Source: an uncultured Verrucomicrobiota bacterium (GTDB taxonomy: Bacteria > Verrucomicrobiota > Verrucomicrobiia > Limisphaerales > UBA9464). From it: DNA of 38,440 nucleotides. The stretch is from contig CAIRNV010000040.1 in assembly GCA_903880005.1 (NCBI GenBank), positions 1 through 38,440 on the forward strand. Reading direction: 5' to 3'. The translations under genes and the position numbers were made by a program. Positions 1 to 7,956 of the stretch are shown piece after piece. The notes below the pieces were generated by a model. It worked only from the letters and a program-made list of their open reading frames with translations, was not told the origin of the DNA and ran no database searches. How positions within the stretch are numbered: the first letter of the stretch is position 1; every line of letters starts with the position of its first letter.

Positions 1-1
1 G

Positions 2-745
2 ATGAGTGAATTACAGGGTCAAGTGGCGGTGGTGACGGGTGCGGGGCGGGGAATTGGCCGGGCCGTGGCGTTGCGGTTGGCGGCGGCTGGTGCGGACGTT
101 GCGTGCGTGTCGCGCACGGCGGGCAATGCGGAGAAGGTGGCCGGCGAGGTTCGTGAGCTGGGGCGGCGTGCTTGGGCGGTGGCCGTGGACGTGGCCGACC
201 CTGCTCAGGTCGCTGCGGGATGTGAGACCATCCTGTCGGATGCCGGGCGCGTGGACGTGTTGGTGAACAACGCGGGCGTGACCCGGGACGCATTGTTGAT
301 GCGGATGAGCGAGGCGGATTGGGACGCGGTGCTGGACACGAACCTTCGCGGGGCATTCCTGACGACGAAGGCATTTTCGCGTGCGTTCGCGAGGCAGCGG
401 TCCGGGCGGATCATCAACATCGCATCGGTGATTGGGTTGATGGGCAATGCGGGCCAGTGCAACTACGCGGCGAGCAAGGCGGGCTTGATCGGGTTTACGA
501 AGTCGGTGGCGCGCGAGTTGGGGCCGCGCGGCGTGACGTGCAACGCCATCGCGCCAGGGTTCATCGAGACGGACATGACGGCGGTATTGAAGGAGGAGGT
601 GAAGACGGAATTGCTGGGGCGCATTCCCTTGGGCGGGTTTGGCAAGTCCGAGGACATTGCGGAGGCCGTGTTTTTCCTTGCGGGGCCGGGTGGTCGGTAT
701 GTGACGGGACAGGTCCTTGTGGTGGACGGCGGCATGGTGATGTGA
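2..745 (+). CDS. fabG: 3-oxoacyl-[acyl-carrier-protein] reductase FabG
   Basis: This 247-residue protein is a short-chain dehydrogenase/reductase of normal FabG length. FabG uses NADPH to reduce the 3-oxoacyl-ACP intermediate in each cycle of type II fatty-acid synthesis in the cytoplasm. The Rossmann glycine motif TGAGRGIG lies at residues 12-19 and NNAG at 89-92. The catalytic tetrad is readable as N114, S142, Y155 and K159 (YAASK). The C terminus ends in the family-typical GQVLVVDGG region. It is followed by acpP and fabF, which supports FabG over a generic SDR. The start codon is the second base of the window, so its promoter is not visible. Confidence 0.95.
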   Translation: MSELQGQVAVVTGAGRGIGRAVALRLAAAGADVACVSRTAGNAEKVAGEVRELGRRAWAVAVDVADPAQVAAGCETILSDAGRVDVLVNNAGVTRDALLMRMSEADWDAVLDTNLRGAFLTTKAFSRAFARQRSGRIINIASVIGLMGNAGQCNYAASKAGLIGFTKSVARELGPRGVTCNAIAPGFIETDMTAVLKEEVKTELLGRIPLGGFGKSEDIAEAVFFLAGPGGRYVTGQVLVVDGGMVM

Positions 746-774
746 AGCGGGCGATGGGTCTCTGGAAAGGGGGC

Positions 775-803
775 TTGACGCTTGCTTGAGCCATCCCTAG
801 ACA
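775..803 (+). promoter_or_regulatory. Candidate sigma-70-type promoter for acpP
   Basis: TTGACG at 775-780 and TAGACA at 798-803 are separated by 17 bases, 29 bases ahead of the acpP ATG. The -35 is near consensus and the -10 is partial. The position suggests acpP has its own promoter in addition to read-through from fabG. Inferred from sequence alone. Confidence 0.5.
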
Positions 804-832
804 GGGGCCCGAAATTAAAGCGCGAAAGCACC

Positions 833-1078
833 ATGGCTGAAAAATCCATCGAGCAGAGGGTCAAGGAGATCATCGCTGAAAACCTTGAGGTGAATGCAGA
901 TCAGGTGGTTGGCGAGGCCAAGCTGATCGAGGATCTCGGGGCCGACTCGCTCGACGCGGTCGAGCTGATCATGAACTTGGAGGAGGAGTTTGACCTTGAG
1001 ATCCCTGACGATGCTGCGGAGGGCTTGGTGAAGGTTTCCGACGTCATCGCCTACATTGAGGATCGCAAGGGCAAGTAA
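833..1078 (+). CDS. acpP: Acyl carrier protein
   Basis: This 81-residue acidic protein is the acyl carrier of type II fatty-acid synthesis, holding growing chains as thioesters on a phosphopantetheine arm. The attachment motif GADSLDAVEL is clear, with the modified serine at residue 39. The four-helix ACP pattern with acidic helix II (LIMNLEEEFDLEIPDD) follows. The frame is open further upstream, but the ATG at 833 gives the standard MAEKSIEQRVKEI start and family length, so it was chosen. It sits between fabG and fabF and is separated from fabF by a hairpin terminator. Confidence 0.97.
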   Translation: MAEKSIEQRVKEIIAENLEVNADQVVGEAKLIEDLGADSLDAVELIMNLEEEFDLEIPDDAAEGLVKVSDVIAYIEDRKGK

Positions 1079-1092
1079 CCGGCTTGGATGAG

Positions 1093-1126
1093 AAGGGGCA
1101 GCCCGGCAACAGGGGGCTGCCCCTTT
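1093..1126 (+). terminator. Intrinsic terminator or attenuator between acpP and fabF
   Basis: A perfect 12-bp inverted repeat has arms at 1093-1104 (AAGGGGCAGCCC) and 1114-1125 (GGGCTGCCCCTT), a 9-base loop and a short T-rich tail (TTTCATTT). It begins 14 bases after the acpP stop and ends about 30 bases before the fabF start. Partial termination here would yield more acpP than fabF transcript. Confidence 0.8.
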
Positions 1127-1154
1127 CATTTCCACGCATCGATCACGCAAGCGC

Positions 1155-2414
1155 ATGGGCAGCAACTGGTCCGATCGAAGGGTCGTGGTGACGGGTTTGG
1201 GATGCGTGTCGTCCCTCGGCAACGACGCCTCGACGCTTTGGGGAAATGTCCTTGCAGGCCAATGCGGCATTGATGCGGTCAAGCGGTTTGACATAGCCAA
1301 CTACGACTGCCGCATCGCCGCCGAGGTCCGGGACTTTGATCCTGCGCCGGCATTTCCGAGCGGCAAGGAGGTGCGGCGGACGGACCGGTTCACGCACTTT
1401 GGGGTTTACGCGGGTTGGAAGGCGCTGGAGGACTCGGGCTTGGACCTGTCGCGCGAGGACCTTGACCAGGTGGGCGTGTACATCGGTTCCGGCATTGGGG
1501 GCCTGGAGACGACCGAGGAGCAGCACAAGGTCTTGCTTTCGCGGGGGCCGGGGCGCGTGTCGCCGTTCATGATACCGATGCTGATTCTGAACATGGCATC
1601 GGGATTGTTTGCCCTGTATCACAAGCTGCGCGGGCCCAATTTTGCGACGTGCTCGGCCTGTGCGACGGGCACGCATGCCTTGGGGGAGGCTTGGGCGACG
1701 ATCAAGAGGGGTGACGCCGCCGTGATGTTCGCCGGGGGCACCGAGGCGACCATCGTGCCGCTGGGCATGAGCGGATTTGCGGCCATGAAGGCGATGAGCA
1801 CGCGGAACGACGAGCCCAAGAAGGCGAGCCGCCCGTTTGATCGTGATCGCGACGGTTTTGTCATGGGCGAGGGCGCGGCGGTGCTGGTCCTTGAGGAGCT
1901 GTCCCATGCGCAGGCCCGCGGGGCGCGCATCTACTGCGAGTTGGCCGGCTACGGCAACACGTGTGACGCCAACCACATGACCTCGCCGGATCCCGAGGGA
2001 GCGGGGGCTGCGAGGGCGATTCAGATGGCGTTGCGCCACGCCGGGCTGCCGACGGAGGCGGTGGACTACATCAATGCTCACGCGACGTCCACGCCGGCCG
2101 GTGACATGTGCGAGGTGCAGGCCATCCGTCGGGTCTTTGGCGAGCACGCTCTTCGGTTGGCAGTCAGTTCCACCAAGGGCGCGACGGGGCACATGCTGGG
2201 TGCTGCTGGAGGGATCGAGACGGTGATCTGCTGCAAGGCGATCGAGGCGCAGGTGGCTCCGCCGACGATCAACCTGGACCATGTGGATCCGGCTTGTCCG
2301 TTGAACTGCGTGCCCAATGTGCCGCAGGAGCGTCGGATCGACGTGTTCGTGAAGAACTCCTTCGGTTTCGGCGGCCACAACGCGGTTCTTGTCGGGCGCA
2401 AGTTCAACGGGTAG
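1155..2414 (+). CDS. fabF: 3-oxoacyl-[acyl-carrier-protein] synthase II FabF
   Basis: This 419-residue condensing enzyme extends acyl-ACP with malonyl-ACP in fatty-acid elongation. The thiolase-fold catalytic residues are visible: C169 in CSACATG, H309 in NAHATSTPAGD, and H346 in KGATGHMLGAAGG with K341 just before it. The C-terminal NSFGFGGHN motif is also present. Length and the Cys-His-His triad match KAS I/II rather than FabH (Cys-His-Asn). No strong ribosome-binding site precedes the ATG. It is the last gene of the fabG-acpP-fabF block and converges on the minus-strand gene ending at 2461. Confidence 0.95.
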   Translation: MGSNWSDRRVVVTGLGCVSSLGNDASTLWGNVLAGQCGIDAVKRFDIANYDCRIAAEVRDFDPAPAFPSGKEVRRTDRFTHFGVYAGWKALEDSGLDLSREDLDQVGVYIGSGIGGLETTEEQHKVLLSRGPGRVSPFMIPMLILNMASGLFALYHKLRGPNFATCSACATGTHALGEAWATIKRGDAAVMFAGGTEATIVPLGMSGFAAMKAMSTRNDEPKKASRPFDRDRDGFVMGEGAAVLVLEELSHAQARGARIYCELAGYGNTCDANHMTSPDPEGAGAARAIQMALRHAGLPTEAVDYINAHATSTPAGDMCEVQAIRRVFGEHALRLAVSSTKGATGHMLGAAGGIETVICCKAIEAQVAPPTINLDHVDPACPLNCVPNVPQERRIDVFVKNSFGFGGHNAVLVGRKFNG

Positions 2415-2460
2415 GCCGTTGGTCACCTTGATGGATCGGCTCGGTTGGGGGCCGTGTTTT

Positions 2461-2913
2461 CTAGCCTTGGTCTTGCGGGGCGTTCTGTTTGCGATCCTTC
2501 CACGACGTGGCAAAGGCCGCGATCGCGGCCATGGTCCAGGCGGCGCCCATCCAACGGGCGGGACCGTGGACGAACACGACCGCCCCGTTGAAGCCCATGA
2601 ACAGGAAGCAAGCCCACCAAGCCCTCTGGATTTGCCGGTTCATGCGAGGCCATGCCCATGCGATCCATGACCACGCGATGACGAATGCGTAGTTGACCCA
2701 GATGCCGGAGCCGAGCCGCGATCCCGTGACGGCCTCGACCTGACGGGCCGTGGCTTCTCGTGCGGCGTCATGGCTCCATCCGTGGATGCCGGCGAAGGCC
2801 CATGTGGCGTGAGCGGCCAGCGCGAGGCCTCCCAGGCGCCATGCGAGGGCTGGTTGGGGCAGCCACGCGGAGGCAACCCCCAACCATAAGGCGAGCCACG
2901 CCAACGGCTTCAA
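2461..2913 (-). CDS. Small multi-pass membrane protein, function unknown
   Basis: I do not recognise this family. With a TTG start at 2913 the protein is 150 residues. It opens with the hydrophobic stretch LAWLALWLGVASAWL and has further hydrophobic segments around LGGLALAAHATWAFAGI, VNYAFVIAWSWIAWAW, AWWACFLFMGFNGAVVFVHG and AWTMAAIAAFA, so about four or five membrane spans. It ends in a basic tail. The TTG overlaps the TGA stop of the upstream PQQ-like gene (TTGA), which implies translational coupling. A longer frame back to 3009 exists but would overlap that gene by about 100 bases and adds only an Arg-rich, out-of-frame-looking N terminus. Confidence 0.65.
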   Translation of the reverse strand: MKPLAWLALWLGVASAWLPQPALAWRLGGLALAAHATWAFAGIHGWSHDAAREATARQVEAVTGSRLGSGIWVNYAFVIAWSWIAWAWPRMNRQIQRAWWACFLFMGFNGAVVFVHGPARWMGAAWTMAAIAAFATSWKDRKQNAPQDQG

Positions 2914-4190
2914 CGGGATGCGCCCTTGGCAGAGACGTCGAGGCAGACGGCCTCCTGGGTGCTTCGGGCGAACACGTGCCCGCCTGCGACGACCGGGGTG
3001 GTCCAGCACTTTCCGGGCAACACGTCGGCCCGGACGACCTCGTCATAGCCCGACGGCGTCGCCTTGATGAGCACCAACTCCCCCGCGTCCGACAACGCCA
3101 GGACGTGCTTGTCCACGGCGATCACGTGGCCGGGGCCGAAGCCGGGCCTCTCCCACTTCACGTCGCCGGTGACGACATCCACGCATTTGACGGGGCCGGA
3201 GCCGTACTCCTTGAACTGGAACATGCCGTACAAGTGGCCTTCGTGGAGGACGGGGGTGGACCAGTGATTGGCGAGGGGTTTGTTGCCGGCCTTGCGATAG
3301 ATCTCGGTGGCCTTGAACCCGGCTCCTTCCCGGCTGATGCGAACGGCCCCGGCGCCAACGCCATAGCCTGCCGAACAATAGACGACATCACCCGCGACCA
3401 CCGGCGATGCGGCCGTCGAGATGGAGAAGGGGAACGCGTAGCGCCACAACTCCTTGCCCGTGTCTGGATCCACGGCGAGAAGCCCGGACTTTAGGAAGAA
3501 CACGGCCTGTCGCCGGCCCAGGAGGTCGGCGACCACCGGCGTGGCGTGGGTGATGGTCTCGTCGAAGGACTTCCATCGAACGCCGCCGGAAGCCTTGTCG
3601 AAGGCCAGCAGGGATTGCCCGGCTCCGCCGCCCGCGACGAGCACGACATCGCCCTCGACGACGGGCGACTGGGCGTTTTGCCACGAAATGTTGCGTCCGG
3701 CGAACTCCTTCAGGAGGTCGTGTTTCCAGACCTCCGTCCCGGTCCTGGCATCGAAGCACTGGAGCACCAGCTTGGCCGAGAAGGAGTAAACGCGTCCGTC
3801 GGAGAAGGCCGGGGTGGAGCGAGGTCCGTCCCCGCCATCGTTTCCGGCCGCGCCGGCCTGTCCGCCATCGCCCGTCTTGACCGTGCCGAGTCCGCGCGCC
3901 CACAGCTCCTTGCCCGTCGCGGCGTCTCGGACGACCAACGCCTCTTGGTCGGCGCCCCCGAAGTCGCGCAGCTCGAGGCATGCGACGCGGCCATTGGCGA
4001 CCACCATGGAGCTGAAGCCGCCGCGGCTGGGGACGCGCCACAACGCCTTGGGGCCACCGTCGGGCCATGAGCGCGCGATCTTTTCCGGCGAATGCCCGTT
4101 GCCCGAGGGGCCGCGGTAGGACGGCCAGTCGGCCGCGATGCACGCGGTCGAGGCGCCGAGGAAGAGCGAAAGGAAACCTGCGTTCGTCAT
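2910..4190 (-). CDS. Secreted PQQ-like beta-propeller protein
   Basis: This 426-residue protein has a signal peptide (MTNAGFLSLFLGASTACIAA) followed by ADWPSYRGPSGNG, the usual opening of verrucomicrobial and planctomycete PQQ-like propeller proteins. Repeated propeller blades appear as DAATGKELW, DARTGTEVW, DKASGGVRW and DPDTGKELW. The fold is shared by BamB and by quinoprotein dehydrogenases, but no dehydrogenase-specific PQQ or calcium site could be identified, so no enzyme activity is assigned. It is probably periplasmic. It is upstream of, and overlaps by four bases, the small membrane-protein gene, and is divergent from the serpin gene. Confidence 0.85.
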   Translation of the reverse strand: MTNAGFLSLFLGASTACIAADWPSYRGPSGNGHSPEKIARSWPDGGPKALWRVPSRGGFSSMVVANGRVACLELRDFGGADQEALVVRDAATGKELWARGLGTVKTGDGGQAGAAGNDGGDGPRSTPAFSDGRVYSFSAKLVLQCFDARTGTEVWKHDLLKEFAGRNISWQNAQSPVVEGDVVLVAGGGAGQSLLAFDKASGGVRWKSFDETITHATPVVADLLGRRQAVFFLKSGLLAVDPDTGKELWRYAFPFSISTAASPVVAGDVVYCSAGYGVGAGAVRISREGAGFKATEIYRKAGNKPLANHWSTPVLHEGHLYGMFQFKEYGSGPVKCVDVVTGDVKWERPGFGPGHVIAVDKHVLALSDAGELVLIKATPSGYDEVVRADVLPGKCWTTPVVAGGHVFARSTQEAVCLDVSAKGASR

Positions 4191-4292
4191 GGTTGCGAGC
4201 GTGTCGGTTGGACCGCATCGGGTTCAATCGTGAAGTCGTTCGTGGGGACTTCATGCTTGCGATGTTCCGGCAAGCCCTTGGAAACATGCCTC

Positions 4293-5552
4293 ATGACATG
4301 GGAGAGCCTGGCGAGGGAATCGGCACGGATTTGGCGATGCCTCGCCTTGCCGTGGCTGTTGTCGCTTCGTCTTGTCGCCGCCCAAGGCGGGGCTGTTACC
4401 GGCCACGAGGCGGCCGTGCGCGCCGTCAATGAGTTCGGTCTCGAATTGCACCGGGCGTTGGTGGCGTCGGGCTCCCGGTCGAACCTGCTGACGTCGCCGT
4501 TCTCCGTCGCGAGTTCGCTGGCGATGACGCATGCCGGGGCGGATGGGGCGACCTTGGCGGAATTGTCGGGCGTGCTGCATCTGCCGGGGCGGCAGCGCGA
4601 GGCGCAGGAGTCCTTCCGGCATTTGGGGCATGCCTTGCGCCAGGCCGTGCCCAGCAACGGCCCCGTGTCGCTGAACGTGGCTCAGAGGTTGTTTGGGTCG
4701 CGTGGGACGACGTTCGACCCGGGTTTCCTGAACCTCATGGTGATGGTTTACAGGTCGCCCTTGGAGCGGCTGGATTTTTCCAAGCCGGTCCCTTCGGCGG
4801 CGCGCATCAACGCATGGGTGGCCTCCGAGACGCGGAATCGCATCCGTGACATGATGTCGCCCTCGGCGTTGTCGGTGGACACGCGGCTCGTCTTGGTGAA
4901 CGCGCTGCATTTCAAGGCGCCATGGCAGGAACCCTTCGCGCCGAAATCGGCGCGGCCGGAGCCTTTCTTCGTCGCGCCCGGCAAGTCCGTCCCGGTGCCG
5001 ACGATGTCCCGGCGGATGCATTGCGGCTTGAAGGACATGGGAGGTTTCAAGGCCGTGGGGGTGCCCTACGCGGGTGGCCGGTTTGAGTTTGTGGCGTTGA
5101 TTCCGGACGCCATCGGCGGGTTGGAGCGCGTGGAATTGGGGTTGAAGTCCTCCATGTGGGTGGAACTGGGCGGGCTTCCGGAACGGGAGGTGGAACTTCA
5201 CCTGCCCAAGCTGCGGATGGAGCCGCCGCCGGTGAGGCTGGGGGTTGCGTTGCGGGCGTTGGGATTGAGGGGTGCGTTCAACGAGCCTCCGGGGTCCGCG
5301 AACTTTGGCCGGATGGTGCGTGCGCCGGAGGTCGCGCCGTGGATCTCGGAGGTGATGCACCAGGCATTCCTCGAACTCGACGAATCGGGAACGGAGGCGG
5401 CGGCGGCAACGGGGGCGGTGATGGTCGCGACGTCCGCGCCGGCCCCCGGGGGCCGGCCGCCGGTGGTGCGAATGGATCGGCCGTTCCTCTTTGTGATCCG
5501 GGAGCGTGAGACGGGTTTGGTGCTTTTTCTTGGGCGGGTGACGCGGCCGTGA
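4293..5552 (+). CDS. Secreted serpin (serine protease inhibitor family)
   Basis: The protein has 419 residues from the ATG at 4293, which starts a plausible signal peptide (RIWRCLALPWLLSLRLVAAQ). Serpins inhibit proteases by a suicide mechanism in which the reactive-centre loop is cleaved and inserts into a beta-sheet. Serpin signatures visible are SPFSVASSLAMTHAGA near the N terminus, VNALHFKAPW in the middle, and the C-terminal DRPFLFVIRERETGLVLFLGRV. The hinge GTEAAAATG at 366-374 is the small-residue type found in inhibitory members. Counting from it puts the scissile bond near T380-S381, so elastase-like proteases are plausible targets (inference). The open frame extends upstream to 4092, but that part overlaps the divergent gene and lacks a signal sequence. 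Confidence 0.92.
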   Translation: MTWESLARESARIWRCLALPWLLSLRLVAAQGGAVTGHEAAVRAVNEFGLELHRALVASGSRSNLLTSPFSVASSLAMTHAGADGATLAELSGVLHLPGRQREAQESFRHLGHALRQAVPSNGPVSLNVAQRLFGSRGTTFDPGFLNLMVMVYRSPLERLDFSKPVPSAARINAWVASETRNRIRDMMSPSALSVDTRLVLVNALHFKAPWQEPFAPKSARPEPFFVAPGKSVPVPTMSRRMHCGLKDMGGFKAVGVPYAGGRFEFVALIPDAIGGLERVELGLKSSMWVELGGLPEREVELHLPKLRMEPPPVRLGVALRALGLRGAFNEPPGSANFGRMVRAPEVAPWISEVMHQAFLELDESGTEAAAATGAVMVATSAPAPGGRPPVVRMDRPFLFVIRERETGLVLFLGRVTRP

Positions 5553-5565
5553 GGGGACGCATGGT

Positions 5566-5593
5566 TTGCTCAACAGAGGCTCTTCGATAGGGT
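5566..5593 (+). promoter_or_regulatory. Candidate promoter for pyruvate kinase
   Basis: TTGCTC at 5566-5571 and TAGGGT at 5588-5593 have a 16-base spacer. The -10 ends only 8 bases before the ATG at 5602, so the transcript would be leaderless or nearly so. Confidence 0.4.
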
Positions 5594-5601
5594 GCCGGAG
5601 C

Positions 5602-7011
5602 ATGCGTCATACTCGTATCATCGCCACGCTGGGACCGGCCACGGACACGCCTGAGCAACTTGCTGCCCTCATGGATGCGGGGGTCAACGTGTTCCGGCTC
5701 AACATGAGCCATGCGAGGCATGACTGGGTGCGGCGGGTGGTGGCCGACATACGGGGCTTGGCGCGCCAGCGTCAGGTGTTTCCCGGCATCTTGCTGGACA
5801 CGCAGGGGCCATCGATCCGGACGGGGGACGTGCCGGCGCCCATCCACCTTCGCGTGGGCGACCGTTTTCATTTCACGGTGCGTGGGAACCTGCCGCCTGC
5901 CGGGGCGTTGGGGACGACGGTGAACTACGAGGGGTTGGTGGGCGACGTGCGGGTGGGTGACACGCTGGTGGTGGACAACGGCGACATGAAGATGCGGGTG
6001 TTGGGGGTGACGCCCGGCGGGGTCGAGTGCGAGGTGCTGACCGAGGGCAGCCTTGGTTCGAGGCGGCACATCAATCTGCCCGGGGTCCGCGTCTCGTTGC
6101 CTGCGTTGACGGAGAAGGACCGGGCGGACGTGGCCCTTGGGCTGGAGGTGGGCGTGGACTTCATCGCGTTGTCCTTTGTGCGGGATCCATCGGACGTGGC
6201 GATGTTGCGTGCATGCATCCGGCATCAGGCCCGGCCGCCCCAAGTGGTGGCGAAGATCGAGCACCAGTTCGCGGTGGATCACTTCGAGGCGATCGCGCGG
6301 GAGTCCGACGTGATCATGGTGGCGCGGGGCGACCTTGGGATTGAATGCCCGTACGAGGAGCTTCCGATCATCCAGCGGCGGATCGTGAAGACGTGCGCGA
6401 GGATGGGCCGGCCGGTGATTGTGGCGACGCACATGTTGGAGAGCATGATCCAGAGCCCGTTACCGACGCGTGCGGAGATCACGGACGTGGCCAACGCGGT
6501 TTTCGAGCAGGCCGACGCCATCATGCTGAGCGGCGAGACGACGGTGGGGCGGCATCCGTTGGCCTGCGTGGAGGTGATGGACAAGATTGCGCGTCGCATC
6601 GAGCGCAGCGGCGGCGCGAACTACCACGTGGACGCCGAGTTGACGCAGCCGAGGCAAAAGCTGGTGAAGAGCGCGGTGTTGCTGGCGGACGAACTCCGGG
6701 CGACGGCGCTCGTGACGTTCACGCGCTCGGGGCAATTGCCGAGGTATGCATCGTCGCTGCGGCCGCGGACGGCGCCCATCTACGCGTTTTGCGACTCCGA
6801 GGGGTTGGCCGGGCAACTCTCGATCCAGCGGGGTGTCACGCCGCTAGTCCTGCCCTCCTGCACGGACGATCCGGAGGGGTCGGTGGATGGCGCGTTGAAT
6901 CGGCTCAAGTCGCGCGGGTGGGTTCGGTCGGGTGACACGGTGGTGATCCTGGTCCCGCATGCCAACACGCAGGACCGGCAGGTGGACTCCATCAAGATGC
7001 GCGTGGTGTAG
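5602..7011 (+). CDS. pyk: Pyruvate kinase
   Basis: This 469-residue enzyme converts phosphoenolpyruvate and ADP to pyruvate and ATP, the last step of glycolysis. Family motifs are in order: TRIIATLGPATD at the N terminus, FRLNMSHARHDW, the active-site block around K218 (KIEHQ), MVARGDLGIE, ATHMLESMI and PTRAEITDVANAVFEQAD, followed by MLSGETTVGRHP. The C-terminal allosteric-type domain is present. The ATG at 5602 was preferred over the upstream in-frame ATG at 5566 because it begins directly at MRHTRIIATLGP. The Gln often found in ATQMLESM is His here (H277), a position known to vary. Confidence 0.95.
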   Translation: MRHTRIIATLGPATDTPEQLAALMDAGVNVFRLNMSHARHDWVRRVVADIRGLARQRQVFPGILLDTQGPSIRTGDVPAPIHLRVGDRFHFTVRGNLPPAGALGTTVNYEGLVGDVRVGDTLVVDNGDMKMRVLGVTPGGVECEVLTEGSLGSRRHINLPGVRVSLPALTEKDRADVALGLEVGVDFIALSFVRDPSDVAMLRACIRHQARPPQVVAKIEHQFAVDHFEAIARESDVIMVARGDLGIECPYEELPIIQRRIVKTCARMGRPVIVATHMLESMIQSPLPTRAEITDVANAVFEQADAIMLSGETTVGRHPLACVEVMDKIARRIERSGGANYHVDAELTQPRQKLVKSAVLLADELRATALVTFTRSGQLPRYASSLRPRTAPIYAFCDSEGLAGQLSIQRGVTPLVLPSCTDDPEGSVDGALNRLKSRGWVRSGDTVVILVPHANTQDRQVDSIKMRVV

Positions 7012-7042
7012 GGGACGGCGGGGCCGGCGCGATTATCCCCGG

Positions 7043-7072
7043 TTGAATTGGCGGGAACCGCGAGGCAAGACT
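7043..7072 (+). promoter_or_regulatory. Candidate promoter for trpA
   Basis: TTGAAT at 7043-7048 is followed after 18 bases by AAGACT at 7067-7072, which ends 7 bases before the GTG start at 7080. The -10 is a weak match. Its position repeats the short-leader arrangement seen at pyruvate kinase and at the BamD-like gene. Confidence 0.3.
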
Positions 7073-7079
7073 GGCGGCC

Positions 7080-7898
7080 GTGTCGAATCGCATCGAGGAA
7101 CGGTTCCGGGGGCTGCGTGCGGAGGGCCGGAAGGGTTTGGTGGTGTACATCGGGGCGGGTGATCCAGACCTTGAGGCGACGCGTCGTTTGGCGTTGGCCT
7201 TTGACGCGGCGGGCGTGGACGTGGTGGAGCTTGGGGTGCCATTCAGCGATCCGCTGGCGGACGGGATCGTGAACCAGTTGGCGGCGCAACGTGGGCTGGC
7301 ATCGGGGACGACGCCGCCCGGGGTGCTGGCGACGGTGGCGGCCATCCGGCGCGAGTCCCAGGTGCCGATCGTCCTCTACATTTACTTCAACCTCCTGCAT
7401 CGGGTGGGGCTGGAAAAGTTTGTCGAGGATGCGGCGGCTGCGGGTGTGGATGGCTTGCTGGTCCTCGACTTGCCGCCGGAGGAGGCGGACGAATACGAGC
7501 GTTGCATGACGCGGGTGGGGATGTGCCCGATCTGGCTGGTGGCGCCGACGACGCCGGAGTCGCGTGTGGAACGGATTGCCCGGCGTGCCAAGGGCTTCAT
7601 CTACTACGTCTCGCGCGAGGGCGTGACGGGCATGCAGTCGTCCGTCAGCAGCACCATTGCGGACATGACGGCCCGGATCCGGAGGCACACGGACCTCCCG
7701 ATCGCCGTGGGTTTTGGTATCTCGAACGCCGAGCAGGCGCGCGAGGTGGCACGGCATGCGGAGGCGATCGTCGTGGGCTCCGCGATCGTGCATCGCGTGG
7801 CGACGCTGGGGCGGGACCCGGGCATGCCCGCGCAGGTGGGGGACTTCGCGCGGGAGTTGGCACGGGCGGTGGCCGAGGTGTCCCGGGAGACCCGCTAG
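7080..7898 (+). CDS. trpA: Tryptophan synthase alpha subunit
   Basis: This 272-residue protein is a TIM-barrel enzyme that cleaves indole-3-glycerol phosphate and passes indole to TrpB. The catalytic pair is visible as E50 in VVELGVPFSDPLADG and D61 in the same motif. The phosphate-loop elements SREGVTG and VGFGISNAEQA are present. The start is GTG at 7080, giving MSNRIEERF. The usual partner trpB and the other trp genes are absent from the window, so trpA stands between pyruvate kinase and manC. The two flanking gaps of about 60 bases would permit co-transcription. Confidence 0.95.
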   Translation: MSNRIEERFRGLRAEGRKGLVVYIGAGDPDLEATRRLALAFDAAGVDVVELGVPFSDPLADGIVNQLAAQRGLASGTTPPGVLATVAAIRRESQVPIVLYIYFNLLHRVGLEKFVEDAAAAGVDGLLVLDLPPEEADEYERCMTRVGMCPIWLVAPTTPESRVERIARRAKGFIYYVSREGVTGMQSSVSSTIADMTARIRRHTDLPIAVGFGISNAEQAREVARHAEAIVVGSAIVHRVATLGRDPGMPAQVGDFARELARAVAEVSRETR

Positions 7899-7956
7899 CC
7901 GGGGCTCGCCCGAGTGATTTCAACCAGTCAGTCCAACGAGATCGCACCAAGGAACC

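Noticed and set aside
2910-4190. Calling the PQQ-like propeller proteins alcohol or glucose dehydrogenases
   Set aside because: Only the propeller repeats are visible; active-site and PQQ/calcium residues were not identified in the genes at 2910, 11647 and 34586.
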